From the NCBI RefSeq assembly GCF_023008245.1, contig NZ_CP090145.1, forward strand, positions 3,038,001 through 3,102,000: a DNA stretch of 64,000 bases, written 5' to 3'. Positions 37,001 to 44,882 of the stretch are shown here, piece after piece. This stretch comes from Flavobacterium sediminilitoris. GTDB lineage: Bacteria; Bacteroidota; Bacteroidia; Flavobacteriales; Flavobacteriaceae. The notes beneath the pieces are model-generated. The model saw only the letters and a list, made by a program, of their open reading frames with translations. It did no database searches and was not told where the DNA came from. Position numbers and translations under genes: made by a program. Every line of letters begins with the position of its first letter. Position 1 is the first letter of the stretch.

Positions 37001-38720
37001 CTACAGCACTACCATTATTAGTTAACCAATTGTTTAAATCGGTAGTGTTTCCGTTTCCATCACATTCTACGCTTAGATCATTAGCTTGTGTGCTGATGTT
37101 AGGGTTTGTGGTATCGATAATGGTAAAGGTTGCTGTTGTGGTTGAGAAGTTTCCACAATCGTCAGTTGCTGTGAAAGTTACCGTTACAGCACCTGTTTGT
37201 CCGCAAGTATCAGAAATTTGACTGAAATCATTTGACCAAGTTACGTTTGAACAATCATCAGAAGCTACAGCACTACCATTATTAGTTAACCAATTGTTTA
37301 AATCGGTAGTGTTTCCGTTTCCATCACATTCTACGCTTAGATCATTAGCTTGTGTGCTGATGTTAGGGTTTGTGGTATCATTGATTAATATGATTTGTTC
37401 ACAATTCGTAGTGTTTAGAATTGTATTTTCTCCTAAATCTCGAATTCCATTATTGTTTGAATCTTCATATTCTGTAATATTATATGTTCTAGTAACATTT
37501 GTATTACATCCTAAATATGCACTATTTGAAGCTGTAATTTGAATAATACCACAAGGTGTATCTCCAATATCTCCATCACCATTTCCTAATGCTTCAAATT
37601 CTTGTATTGTATAATTAACTTGTGTAGGGAGTTCATCATAACATTGTAAACTTGTCATTGAAAAAGTTGGACATATAACATTGAAAGAGCAACAGACAAT
37701 AGGAGATATTGTAGTACTATAATTTTTAGTACAGCCAAGATCATCAGTTACAGTTACACTATAAGTTCCTACTCCTAAATTGGTTAAATCTTCAGTAGTT
37801 GCACCAGTATTCCAAAGAAAAGAATATGGTGGACTTCCTCCAGAAATGGATAAATCTATTGAAGCAGTAGATCCTATATTACAATCTAACTCTTCAATAT
37901 TTGCATTAATAATGATTTCAGATGGATAATTGATAGGTACAATGTATACATTCGTTAATCCATTCGAATCTGTAACTTTTAGCTCAGCTGAATAAGGAAT
38001 TGAATTATCATATGTATGACTAGGGTTTTCAATTGTTGAATCAACTGTACCATTGGAATCAAAATCCCATTCGTAAGTATATGGTGGTGTTCCACCATTA
38101 GTTGTAGATTGAAAATTAATAGATGAAGATGTTCCAGAAGTACATCCTGTATATGTAAACTGAACAGCTAAAGGAGCTGAAATTTTAGTTCCGCCAGGTA
38201 ATTCACATTGTGATTTTGTATATGAATTACAATTATAAGGTACTAATTCGTTTCCGTTTCCACTAGTTTTCCAAACTATTAATATTTTGTCAAGTAATAA
38301 TTCTTGACCACAAGTCCAATTAAAAGGGCCATATAATAATCTTTGACCTGAACCAGGAGCAACAGTACCAAAATTAACATTTAAAGGAGTTGTTATTCCA
38401 TCTATAATAAGGTCTGCAAATATTCTTGCATGATATATATCACTATTTGAATTAGATGTATAATTCAACATAATATACATAGTTTGTGTTGTTCCAGGAA
38501 TACAAGTTGTATTATCTAAAGGTACACCGTTTATGTTAGTTAGACTTAAAAAAACATTATTTAATGTGTAATTGTTTGATGTACAGTTAAAATAATCTGT
38601 ATAATAATTTGGAGGAGAACCACATAATCTTAAATCGGGTTTATCAGCAGTAAATTGAGAATAAACTGAGTTTATCCCAATAAAAGCATAAAGTATTAAT
38701 AGCGTAATTTTTGCTCTCAT
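31038..38720 (-). CDS. Giant repeat surface protein with T9SS type B C-terminal signal
   Basis: 2,560 residues. Signal peptide (~1-21); PKD-like domain around 210-270 (YTYEWDFDSNG, PSHTYDN); a SprB-like repeat (SGGSPPYSFLWNTGATTEDL, VTDDLGC); residues ~450-2209 are 20 consecutive 88-residue repeats with four cysteines each (VECDGN, DDCSN, DTCGQ, DDCGN), HYR-like; two diverged repeats follow; the C-terminus (AVSPNDDGYNDFFFIDG, EIYNRWGILVYDTTGYDNSF, GTYYYILKY) is the gliding-motility-associated type B sorting domain. Likely exported by T9SS with the adjacent PorP/SprF protein and anchored on the surface as an adhesin. Confidence 0.92.
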   Translation of the reverse strand: MRAKITLLILYAFIGINSVYSQFTADKPDLRLCGSPPNYYTDYFNCTSNNYTLNNVFLSLTNINGVPLDNTTCIPGTTQTMYIMLNYTSNSNSDIYHARIFADLIIDGITTPLNVNFGTVAPGSGQRLLYGPFNWTCGQELLLDKILIVWKTSGNGNELVPYNCNSYTKSQCELPGGTKISAPLAVQFTYTGCTSGTSSSINFQSTTNGGTPPYTYEWDFDSNGTVDSTIENPSHTYDNSIPYSAELKVTDSNGLTNVYIVPINYPSEIIINANIEELDCNIGSTASIDLSISGGSPPYSFLWNTGATTEDLTNLGVGTYSVTVTDDLGCTKNYSTTISPIVCCSFNVICPTFSMTSLQCYDELPTQVNYTIQEFEALGNGDGDIGDTPCGIIQITASNSAYLGCNTNVTRTYNITEYEDSNNNGIRDLGENTILNTTNCEQIILINDTTNPNISTQANDLSVECDGNGNTTDLNNWLTNNGSAVASDDCSNVTWSNDFSQISDTCGQTGAVTVTFTATDDCGNFSTTTATFTIIDTTNPNISTQANDLSVECDGNGNTTDLNNWLTNNGSAVASDDCSNVTWSNDFSQISDTCGQTGAVTVTFTATDDCGNFSTTTATFTIIDTTNPNISTQANDLSVECDGNGNTTDLNNWLTNNGGAVASDDCSNVTWSNDFSQISDTCGQTGAVTVTFTATDDCGNFSTTTATFTIIDTTNPNISTQANDLSVECDGNGNTTDLNNWLTNNGGAVASDDCSNVTWSNDFSQISDTCGQTGAVTVTFTATDDCGNFSTTTVTFTIIDTTNPNISTQANDLSVECDGNGNTTDLNNWLTNNGGAVASDDCSNVTWSNDFSQISDTCGQTGAVTVTFTATDDCGNFSTTTATFTIIDTTNPNISTQANDLSVECDGNGNTTDLNNWLTNNGGAVASDDCSNVTWSNDFSQISDTCGQTGAVTVTFTATDDCGNFSTTTVTFTIIDTTNPNISTQANDLSVECDGNGNTTDLNNWLTNNGGAVASDDCSNVTWSNDFSQISDTCGQTGAVTVTFTATDDCGNFSTTTATFTIIDTTNPNISTQANDLSVECDGNGNTTDLNNWLTNNGGAVASDDCSNVTWSNDFSQISDTCGQTGAVTVTFTATDDCGNFSTTTATFTIIDTTNPNISTQANDLSVECDGNGNTTDLNNWLTNNGGAVASDDCSNVTWSNDFSQISDTCGQTGAVTVTFTATDDCGNFSTTTATFTIIDTTNPNISTQANDLSVECDGNGNTTDLNNWLTNNGGAVASDDCSNVTWSNDFSQISDTCGQTGAVTVTFTATDDCGNFSTTTATFTIIDTTNPNISTQANDLSVECDGNGNTTDLNNWLTNNGGAVASDDCSNVTWSNDFSQISDTCGQTGAVTVTFTATDDCGNFSTTTATFTIIDTTNPNISTQANDLSVECDGNGNTTDLNNWLTNNGGAVASDDCSNVTWSNDFSQISDTCGQTGAVTVTFTATDDCGNFSTTTATFTIIDTTNPNISTQANDLSVECDGNGNTTDLNNWLTNNGGAVASDDCSNVTWSNDFSQISDTCGQTGAVTVTFTATDDCGNFSTTTATFTIIDTTNPNISTQANDLSVECDGNGNTTDLNNWLTNNGGAVASDDCSNVTWSNDFSQISDTCGQTGAVTVTFTATDDCGNFSTTTATFTIIDTTNPNISTQANDLSVECDGNGNTTDLNNWLTNNGGAVASDDCSNVTWSNDFSQISDTCGQTGAVTVTFTATDDCGNFSTTTATFTIIDTTNPNISTQANDLSVECDGNGNTTDLNNWLTNNGGAVASDDCSNVTWSNDFSQISDTCGQTGAVTVTFTATDDCGNFSTTTATFTIIDTTNPNISTQANDLSVECDGNGNTTDLNNWLTNNGGAVASDDCSNVTWSNDFSQISDTCGQTGAVTVTFTATDDCGNFSTTTATFTIIDTTNPNISTQANDLSVECDGNGNTTDLNNWLTNNGGAVASDDCSNVTWSNDFSQISDTCGQTGAVTVTFTATDDCGNFSTTTATFTIIDTTNPNISTQANDLSVECDGNGNTTDLNNWLTNNGGAVASDDCSNVTWSNDFSQISDTCGQTGAVTVTFTATDDCGNFSTTTATFTIIDTTNPNISTQANDLSVECDGNGNTTDLNNWLTNNGGAVASDDCSNVTWSNDFSQISDTCGQTGAVTVTFTATDDCGNFSTTTATFTIIDTTNPVFTSDLPENISASCDNIPEPEKVTASDNCSTNVTILVNDEVVSDGENCAGNYTIIRTWTITDDCGNNDSYSQTISVYDTTPPSLITPYDTELNVTCDEVPSAPQLEFEDNCSGIYQVTYNENTTTISIYEYIITRNWSVSDNCGNASDFSQTINVSVSEPFDAIPFSICQNDEPIDLFSILDSSIPTNGEWIDVNNTGGLTGSIYNPNNIPIGYYTLQYIVTLNESSCPMKFEIYLNVNDDCIVLPACSIEIYNAVSPNDDGYNDFFFIDGIECYPDNSIEIYNRWGILVYDTTGYDNSFKSFKGYSEGRSTVNKNELLPDGTYYYILKYRDIMNTMHDKSGYLYLSK
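32094..37373 (-). repeat. 20 tandem 264-base coding repeats
   Basis: Twenty copies with a period of exactly 264 bases (88 codons), almost identical at DNA level. Only about seven positions vary (for example GACTGAAATC/GACTAAAATC, CTTAGATC/CTTAAATC, TTAGGGTT/TTCGGATT, GTTGCT/GTTACT). Most changes are silent; amino-acid variants are S/G and A/V. The variants recur in blocks, indicating multi-unit duplication. Confidence 0.95.
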
Positions 38721-38870
38721 AACTTCTACATTTTTTTATTAAAAAAATAAATAATAATTTATTCTAAATTGTATTTAGAATAATAGCCGGCATTTATTAG
38801 GAATTACTTTACGTAATTTCTAATGACATCTAGTTAAGAGGTAATTTTTGAAATTTAATTTTAAAAGAAA

Positions 38871-38932
38871 GTTAAACAGTTAATAGGCAGTATAACATAA
38901 ATCTTTTACCTGGTTAGAGTAAAATAAAGTTC
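38871..38932. repeat. Direct repeat upstream of the giant gene, copy 1
   Basis: GTTAAACAGTTAATAGGCAG through CCTGGTTAGAGTAAAAT to GTTC; aligns over ~61 bases with 39260-39320. Confidence 0.6.
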
Positions 38933-39259
38933 GGAAATAGGATTTTACCTGATATAATTAATTTAGTAAATATTATATACAATTCATTTTTACTAGTTTA
39001 GAAGTAAAATAAACTTGCAACACAAAGCATTTTATTGATTTATAAAACAATAAAGGCTTAACATTCAATTGTTTGATATAATATGGAGGGAGTGTAGAAA
39101 AACTTCACTTGTTTGGTTAATAGCATATTATAACAAAAAACTCTACTTATTTTGATAGAATAAGAAATCAAAAACAGAAAATTTTAATATAGTAAATTAA
39201 AATATCTGAAAGAAATTAGTAGTTGTTTAAAATCAGGAATAAAATAATAATAATTTTTG
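38933..39259. other. Gene-free AT-rich region between the two direct repeats
   Basis: No open frame with coding character. A partial third repeat copy (GGTTAATAGCATATTATAAC) lies at 39115-39134. Together with flanking sequence (38721-39511) this ~790-base region separates the divergent giant-protein and polyphosphate operons and presumably holds both promoters; no full consensus was identified. Confidence 0.4.
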
Positions 39260-39320
39260 GTTAAACAATTAATAGCATATTGTAAAAAATAATTTACTTG
39301 GTTAGAGTAAAATTGAACTC
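39260..39320. repeat. Direct repeat upstream of sixA, copy 2
   Basis: GTTAAACAATTAATAGCATA through ACTTGGTTAGAGTAAAATTG to ACTC; homologous to 38871-38932. The remainder to 39511 is AT-rich without features I can name. Confidence 0.6.
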
Positions 39321-39511
39321 ATAAAAGAGTATCCCGTCACTAAATCATATACTAATTTAGAAATTAAATTTAAAGATTGCATATAAACATAACTATTTTC
39401 GATAAACGGTTTAAAATAATCTATGAATTATCTTCTTTTTTATAATATATTCTTAGATTTTTTGATTTTTTTTCACGTACTTTATAATGGAACACTTAAA
39501 AATATGAACTT

Positions 39512-40027
39512 ATGAAAAATTTGATTCTCATTCGTCACTCAAAATCTAGTTGGGAAACTCCCTTGAAAGATATTGATAGACCATTATCAAAGAGAGGAGT
39601 TAATGATGCACATTTAATTTCATCTCAAATAAATGCTATTTTACCAAAATCGTTCATAGTGTGGTGTAGTATAGCAAGAAGAGCTAAAGAATCTGCTATT
39701 ATTTATTCAGAAAATTTAAATTTTCCGTTTGATAATATTATGATTAAGGAAGAGTTGTATACTTTTGATGAATATAGATTAGAAGAAATCATAAAAAAAT
39801 GTGAAAATAGGTATGATAGTCTAATTCTTTTCGGACATAATGAAGCTATTACAAATTTTGTTAATAAATTTGGAAACCTTTTAATAGATAATGTCCCAAC
39901 ATCTGGAGTTGTTTCTTTACAATTTAATATTGATGAATGGAAAAGTCTAGAAAAAGGACAAACAATTAAAACGCTTTTTCCAAGTCATTATAAAAATGAA
40001 CAACATATCACAAACAAAATACATTGA
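39512..40027 (+). CDS. sixA: SixA-like histidine phosphatase
   Basis: 171 residues of the histidine phosphatase branch: LILIRHSKSSW (RHG-type motif with catalytic His 8), RPLSKRGVNDA, WCSIARRAKESA and LFGHNEAITNF. E. coli SixA dephosphorylates phosphohistidine proteins. Its 3' end overlaps the ppk1 start by 32 bases in a different frame, so the genes are translationally coupled. Confidence 0.88.
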   Translation: MKNLILIRHSKSSWETPLKDIDRPLSKRGVNDAHLISSQINAILPKSFIVWCSIARRAKESAIIYSENLNFPFDNIMIKEELYTFDEYRLEEIIKKCENRYDSLILFGHNEAITNFVNKFGNLLIDNVPTSGVVSLQFNIDEWKSLEKGQTIKTLFPSHYKNEQHITNKIH

Positions 40028-42107
40028 TAGAGAGAAGAGTTGGTTGACATTTAATGCTAGAGTATTACAAGAAGCAGCAGATGAATCAGTTCCATTATTA
40101 GATAGATTACGTTTCTTAGGTATATTTTCAAACAATTTGGATGAATTTTTTAGAGTTCGTTATGCGGCAATTCGTAGAATGAGGTTTGAAAATATAGATG
40201 ATGAAAAAATTTTAGGAGGAATTACTGCTGATAAGTTATTGAAAGAAATTACAGAAATAGTAATTGAACATCAATCAGAAAGTTTACGTATTCTAAGTGA
40301 AATAGAACAAAAACTCGAGAAAGAGAATATTTATATTCTAAATGAAAAACAAATTTCAAGAGAGCAAGGAAATTTTATACGTGATTTTTTTATTCAGAAA
40401 GTCAGTCCAGCAGTTGTAACAATTATGTTAAATAATTTGGATAGTTTTCCTTTATTAAAGGACACATCGGGTTATTTGGCAGTAAAATTAGTTATGAATA
40501 CTTCAAGTGAAGCATTAAATAATAATGTAAATGAAGAAGATAAAATCCGTTATGCTGTTGTAGAAATACCGAGTACTATTAACCGTTTCGTTGTATTACC
40601 TTCAAATTCAGAAAAACAATATATTATTTTACTTGATGATGTAATTAGGCTAAATCTTAATTATATTTTCAATATTTTTGATTACAAGAGCATGTCGGCT
40701 CACATGATAAAAATTACTCGTGATGCACAGTTAGAATTCGATAGTGATTTAAGCAAAAGTTTTATAGAAAAAGTATCTGATAGTGTTAAAGAACGTAGAG
40801 TAGGAGAGCCTGTTCGTTTCGTTTATGACCAAGCCATTGAAGATGATACATTAGCTTTTTTTCTAAATCGAATGGAAATTGATAGCTCGGATAGTATTAT
40901 TCCAGGTGGAAGATATCATAATCGAAGAGATTATATGAGTTTTCCTAATTTAGGAAGGTATGATTTATTGTATAAACAAAATCTACCATTATCTATTCCA
41001 GGATTAGATCTTGAAGGAAGTATCTTAGAGAAAATAAAACAAAAGGATTATTTATTAAATGCTCCTTATCAATCTTTTTCATATATTATTAAATTCTTGC
41101 GTGAAGCAGCTTTAGACCCAAAAGTAGTTTCAATAAAAATTACACTATATCGTTTAGCTAAAAATTCTCAAATTGTAAGCTCATTAATAAATGCAGCTAA
41201 AAACGGTAAAAAAGTAACCGTTCAAATAGAATTGCAAGCCCGTTTTGATGAAGCTAGCAATATATCTTATGCAGAGCAAATGCAAACAGAAGGTATTGAT
41301 CTCATTTTTGGTATGAAAGGATTAAAAGTACACAGTAAAATTTGTGTGATTGAACGAGTAGAAGAGAAGAAAGTAAAACGTTATGGATTTATTTCAACAG
41401 GAAATTTTAATGAAAATTCTGCCAGAATATATACTGATATAACCTTATTTACTGCAAATACGTCTATTTTAAAGGATGTTTCAAAAGTATTTGATTTCTT
41501 TGAAATAAATTATAAAATTCATCGTTACAAGCATTTGTTTGTATCACCTCATTATACCCGTTCTAAGTTTGTAAAGCTTATTGATAGAGAAATTGTAAGT
41601 GCTCAATTAGGAAAAAAAGCCTTTATTAAACTGAAAATGAACAGTCTTTCAGATTTTAAAATGATTGATAAATTATATGAAGCTAGTAATGCAGGAGTAA
41701 AAATAAAATTAATTATTAGAGGAATTTGTTGTTTAATTCCTGGAGTTAAAGGAATGAGTGAAAATATTGAAGCTATAAGTATTGTAGATAATTATTTAGA
41801 ACATTCAAGACTTTATATTTTTGGTAATCAAGGAAATCCAGAAGTTTATATTTCTTCTGCAGATTTTATGACAAGAAATATTGATGCTAGAGTGGAAGTA
41901 ACTTGTCCTATTTATGATAAAAATATTAAAGAAGAATTAATTGAAACTTTCGAAATAGGCTGGAGAGCAAATGTAAAAGCCCGATTACATTCGGAAGATT
42001 TGAAAAATAAATATAGAAAAAGAGGGGATGAAAAACCATATAGAGCTCAATTAGAAATGTATAATTATTACAGAAATATGCTAGAAGTTACTACTTCCAA
42101 ACTTTAA
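39996..42107 (+). CDS. ppk1: Polyphosphate kinase 1
   Basis: 703 residues, full length: N-terminal SWLTFNARVLQEAAD and SNNLDEFFRVRYAAIRR, middle ISIPGLDLEGS-type region, then YQSFSYIIKFLREAA, the catalytic histidine in GLKVHSKICVIE, FISTGNFNENSARIYTD and a second HKD-like motif (VYISSADFMTRNIDARVEV). It makes polyphosphate from ATP reversibly. It overlaps sixA and precedes ppx. Confidence 0.95.
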   Translation: MNNISQTKYIDREKSWLTFNARVLQEAADESVPLLDRLRFLGIFSNNLDEFFRVRYAAIRRMRFENIDDEKILGGITADKLLKEITEIVIEHQSESLRILSEIEQKLEKENIYILNEKQISREQGNFIRDFFIQKVSPAVVTIMLNNLDSFPLLKDTSGYLAVKLVMNTSSEALNNNVNEEDKIRYAVVEIPSTINRFVVLPSNSEKQYIILLDDVIRLNLNYIFNIFDYKSMSAHMIKITRDAQLEFDSDLSKSFIEKVSDSVKERRVGEPVRFVYDQAIEDDTLAFFLNRMEIDSSDSIIPGGRYHNRRDYMSFPNLGRYDLLYKQNLPLSIPGLDLEGSILEKIKQKDYLLNAPYQSFSYIIKFLREAALDPKVVSIKITLYRLAKNSQIVSSLINAAKNGKKVTVQIELQARFDEASNISYAEQMQTEGIDLIFGMKGLKVHSKICVIERVEEKKVKRYGFISTGNFNENSARIYTDITLFTANTSILKDVSKVFDFFEINYKIHRYKHLFVSPHYTRSKFVKLIDREIVSAQLGKKAFIKLKMNSLSDFKMIDKLYEASNAGVKIKLIIRGICCLIPGVKGMSENIEAISIVDNYLEHSRLYIFGNQGNPEVYISSADFMTRNIDARVEVTCPIYDKNIKEELIETFEIGWRANVKARLHSEDLKNKYRKRGDEKPYRAQLEMYNYYRNMLEVTTSKL

Positions 42108-42135
42108 TTATACACTTTTCTTAAAAAGAATATAC

Positions 42136-43026
42136 ATGATTACATTAAAAAAATATGCTGCAATAGATGTGGGATCAAATGCTATGAGACTTTTGATTAC
42201 TAATATTGTGGAACAAAAAGGGAAACCAACACAATTTAATAAGAGTTCACTAGTTCGTGTGCCTATTCGTTTAGGACAAGATGCCTTTACTGTAGGAGAA
42301 ATTTCAGATGAAAATATACAACGAATGTTAGATGCGATGAAAGCATTTAGTCTTTTGATGAAAGTTCATAAAGTTGAAAAGTATAAAGCTTGTGCAACAT
42401 CTGCAATGCGAGAAGCTTATAATGGAAAAGAAATATCAGATTTAATTAAGAAAAAGGCAGATATTAGAATTGATATTATTGATGGAAAAAAAGAAGCTTC
42501 AATAATTGCTGGTTCAGATTTAAAGCATTTTATTAATTCAGATAAAACGTTCTTATATGTTGATGTAGGTGGTGGAAGTACTGAATTTTCTATTTTCTCG
42601 CAAGGTAAAATGATTATATCTAAATCATTTAAAAATGGAACTGTTCGATTATTGAATAATATGGTAAACGATATTGTTTGGACAGAAATTGAAAAATGGA
42701 TTAAAACGAATACCGCTCCTTATGAAGAAATTACTTTGATAGGTTCTGGTGGAAATATAAATAAATTATTTAAACTATCTGAAAAACATCAAGATAAACC
42801 ATTGTCTTATGTGTATTTAAGTTCGCAATATCAAAAGTTGAATAATATGACATACGAACAGCGTATTGCAGAATTAGGACTTAATCCAGATCGGGCTGAT
42901 GTTATTATTCCTGCAACTCGTATTTATTTAAATGCAATGAAATGGAGTGGAGCAAGGCAAATTTATGTTCCTAAAATAGGTCTTTCAGATGGAATAGTGA
43001 AAGCAATGTATTACGGAAAAATATGA
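42136..43026 (+). CDS. Exopolyphosphatase, Ppx/GppA family (short form)
   Basis: 296 residues with the ASKHA phosphate loops KYAAIDVGSNAMRLLITN and FLYVDVGGGSTEFSIF, plus LIGSGGNINKL for the adenosine side. It lacks the C-terminal HD-like domain of E. coli Ppx, matching the short actinobacterial/Bacteroidetes type. It would hydrolyse polyphosphate or (p)ppGpp-type substrates; placement after ppk1 favours polyphosphate turnover. Confidence 0.9.
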   Translation: MITLKKYAAIDVGSNAMRLLITNIVEQKGKPTQFNKSSLVRVPIRLGQDAFTVGEISDENIQRMLDAMKAFSLLMKVHKVEKYKACATSAMREAYNGKEISDLIKKKADIRIDIIDGKKEASIIAGSDLKHFINSDKTFLYVDVGGGSTEFSIFSQGKMIISKSFKNGTVRLLNNMVNDIVWTEIEKWIKTNTAPYEEITLIGSGGNINKLFKLSEKHQDKPLSYVYLSSQYQKLNNMTYEQRIAELGLNPDRADVIIPATRIYLNAMKWSGARQIYVPKIGLSDGIVKAMYYGKI

Positions 43027-43053
43027 TGTAAGAAAATAAGAGTGCGTTAAAAG

Positions 43054-43103
43054 AAAACACATTTTATAATCCTAAAGAAATAGAGTTATAAAATGTGTTT
43101 TTT
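43054..43103. terminator. Bidirectional terminator between ppx and tpiA
   Basis: AAAACACATTTTATAA / TTATAAAATGTGTTTT 16-base arms with a 16-base loop and T-run on each side. Confidence 0.8.
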
Positions 43104-43121
43104 ATTAGGTATTGACGTTTA

Positions 43122-43871
43122 TTAAAAAGCATTAACAATAGCTAAGAAATCATCAGCGTGTAATGCTGCACCTCCAATTAATCCACCATCTACATCAGGT
43201 TTTGAAAAAATTTCTTTTGCATTGCTTGGTTTTACACTTCCACCATATAAAATACTTACATCGTTAGCAATATCAGAACCGTACACTTTTTCAATAATAC
43301 TTCTTATAAATTTATGCATTTCTTGTGCTTGTTCTGGTGAAGCTGTTTCTCCAGTTCCAATAGCCCAAACAGGTTCATAAGCTAATACAATATTTTTCCA
43401 GTCTTTTTTCTCTAAGTGAAATAAAGCATCTCTTAATTGATATTCTACAATATTAAAGTGATTGTTTTTTTGACGATCTTTTAACTCTTCACCAAAACAA
43501 AAAATAACTCTCATATTGTGTTTTAAAGCAGTATCTACTTTATTTGCAAGTAATCCATCAGATTCATGGAAATAAGCACGTCTTTCACTGTGTCCTAGGA
43601 TAACGGTGTTTACGTTAATATCAGTTAGCATATTTGCAGCTATTTCACCAGTAAACGCTCCACCTTCAGCTTGATGCATGTTTTGAGCGGCTACTGTAAT
43701 TCCTTTTCCAACTACTTCATCATTTGCAGCTTTAAGATTAATAAATGTAGGTGCTACAATAATTTCTGTATCAGAATTTTGTTTCTTAGAGAGGATCTCG
43801 TCTAATAATGCTAAAGTTTCAGTATGCGTTTTGTGCATTTTCCAGTTTCCTGCAACAATATGCTTTCTCAT
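43122..43871 (-). CDS. tpiA: Triosephosphate isomerase
   Basis: 249 residues: GNWKMHKT (catalytic Lys 11), GHSERRAYF (catalytic His), AYEPVWAIGTGETAS (catalytic Glu) and loop YGGSVKPSNA, GLIGGAAL. Glycolysis/gluconeogenesis. Its start overlaps the stop of the upstream TlpA-like gene by one base (TAATG), so the two are co-translated; this linkage of tpiA with redox lipoprotein genes is usual in flavobacteria. Confidence 0.96.
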   Translation of the reverse strand: MRKHIVAGNWKMHKTHTETLALLDEILSKKQNSDTEIIVAPTFINLKAANDEVVGKGITVAAQNMHQAEGGAFTGEIAANMLTDINVNTVILGHSERRAYFHESDGLLANKVDTALKHNMRVIFCFGEELKDRQKNNHFNIVEYQLRDALFHLEKKDWKNIVLAYEPVWAIGTGETASPEQAQEMHKFIRSIIEKVYGSDIANDVSILYGGSVKPSNAKEIFSKPDVDGGLIGGAALHADDFLAIVNAF

Positions 43872-44368
43872 TATTTTAGTTTGTTTAAGGTTTCTATTAA
43901 TTTGTTATCATCTGCTTCAATAACTTTGAATAAGGCTATTTTCCCTTCTTTATCAACAACCATATATCTAGGAATCCAATCTAAGTTTATAGATTTTCCA
44001 AAAACACCCTTCATTCCATCAGAAGTTAAATAATGCTCTCCTTTTACATCATATTTTGTAATTCCTTTTATCCATGCATCATAATTTTTATCCATTGAAA
44101 TGAATAAATATATTGCATCAGGATATTGCTCTTGTAAGGTTTTTACTTTTGGCATTCCTTTTATACAATCTGAACACCATGAAGCCCAAACATCAATTAC
44201 AATTGTTTTTCCTTTATATTTATTTAGAATGTCTTGAAAAGTAATAGACGTATTGTCTGTAGTAGTCATTACATTCTCTAAAGCTTCTTTCTTAAATTCT
44301 GTTTGTTGAGCATTTGTACAAGATAATATTGAAAATGTAAATGCTAATAATGTTATTATTTTTTTCAT
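43871..44368 (-). CDS. TlpA/ResA-like thiol-disulfide lipoprotein
   Basis: 165 residues, lipobox SILSC (Cys 17), thioredoxin fold with active site WASWCSDC (C65, C68), IDVWASW and WIPRYMVVDKEGKIAL. A periplasm-facing reductase or oxidoreductase. In contrast to 17382-18785 the CxxC is intact. Coupled to tpiA. Confidence 0.88.
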   Translation of the reverse strand: MKKIITLLAFTFSILSCTNAQQTEFKKEALENVMTTTDNTSITFQDILNKYKGKTIVIDVWASWCSDCIKGMPKVKTLQEQYPDAIYLFISMDKNYDAWIKGITKYDVKGEHYLTSDGMKGVFGKSINLDWIPRYMVVDKEGKIALFKVIEADDNKLIETLNKLK

Positions 44369-44474
44369 TTTATGTTTTTTTTTGTGTAATCAAATTTACG
44401 TTTTCTAAATTTTAAATTTCTTAATTAAATGTAAAATACAAAATTTCGTTAGAATTCTAACTTAAATACCAACG

Positions 44475-44882
44475 TTAGTATATTTTAATGCTATATGATT
44501 TACTGGTAGTATTTCCACATAAATGATCATCATTGTTTTCATTGTCATAATCATTTACATATAAAACTGTAATTTTTATATTAAAATCATAGGTCCCTAT
44601 TGCAGTTGGAATTCCTTCAAAATATACCTTTCTGCCATTAAAGAAAGATGTAATACCACTAGGTAAATTCCCTTCAATTTCAACATTATCAATTTCATAA
44701 TTTGAAGAGTTAGCATTTTGTATGTCTACAGTAATGTAATCTTCATAATTTTGGGAAACAATTCCATCAACAAAACCATTATCTACTATATTTGGTTTAA
44801 TATCAAAGAGACAATCTGTTATATCATTACAACTTATAAATAAAAGAACTATTGTAATTATGAAACATTTAATCAAACGCAT
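44475..44882 (-). CDS. Putative lipoprotein with Ig-like (He_PIG-type) domain
   Basis: 135 residues: lipobox LLFISC (Cys 18), then a beta-rich domain with the EGNLPSGITSFFNGRKVYFE pattern and GTYDFNIKIT, typical of putative-Ig repeats. Its start ATG shares bases with the stop of the upstream DoxX gene (overlap at 44882). Function unknown. Confidence 0.65.
   Translation of the reverse strand: MRLIKCFIITIVLLFISCNDITDCLFDIKPNIVDNGFVDGIVSQNYEDYITVDIQNANSSNYEIDNVEIEGNLPSGITSFFNGRKVYFEGIPTAIGTYDFNIKITVLYVNDYDNENNDDHLCGNTTSKSYSIKIY

Noticed and set aside
32094..37373. CRISPR-like regular array
   Set aside because: The period is 264 bases with no variable spacers, and the repeats are coding.
31984..37542. 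About twenty rightward 63-codon frames spaced 264 bases apart
   Set aside because: They are antisense shadows of the repeat units of the giant surface protein; no independent start signals and hydrophobic composition from reverse-complemented coding sequence.
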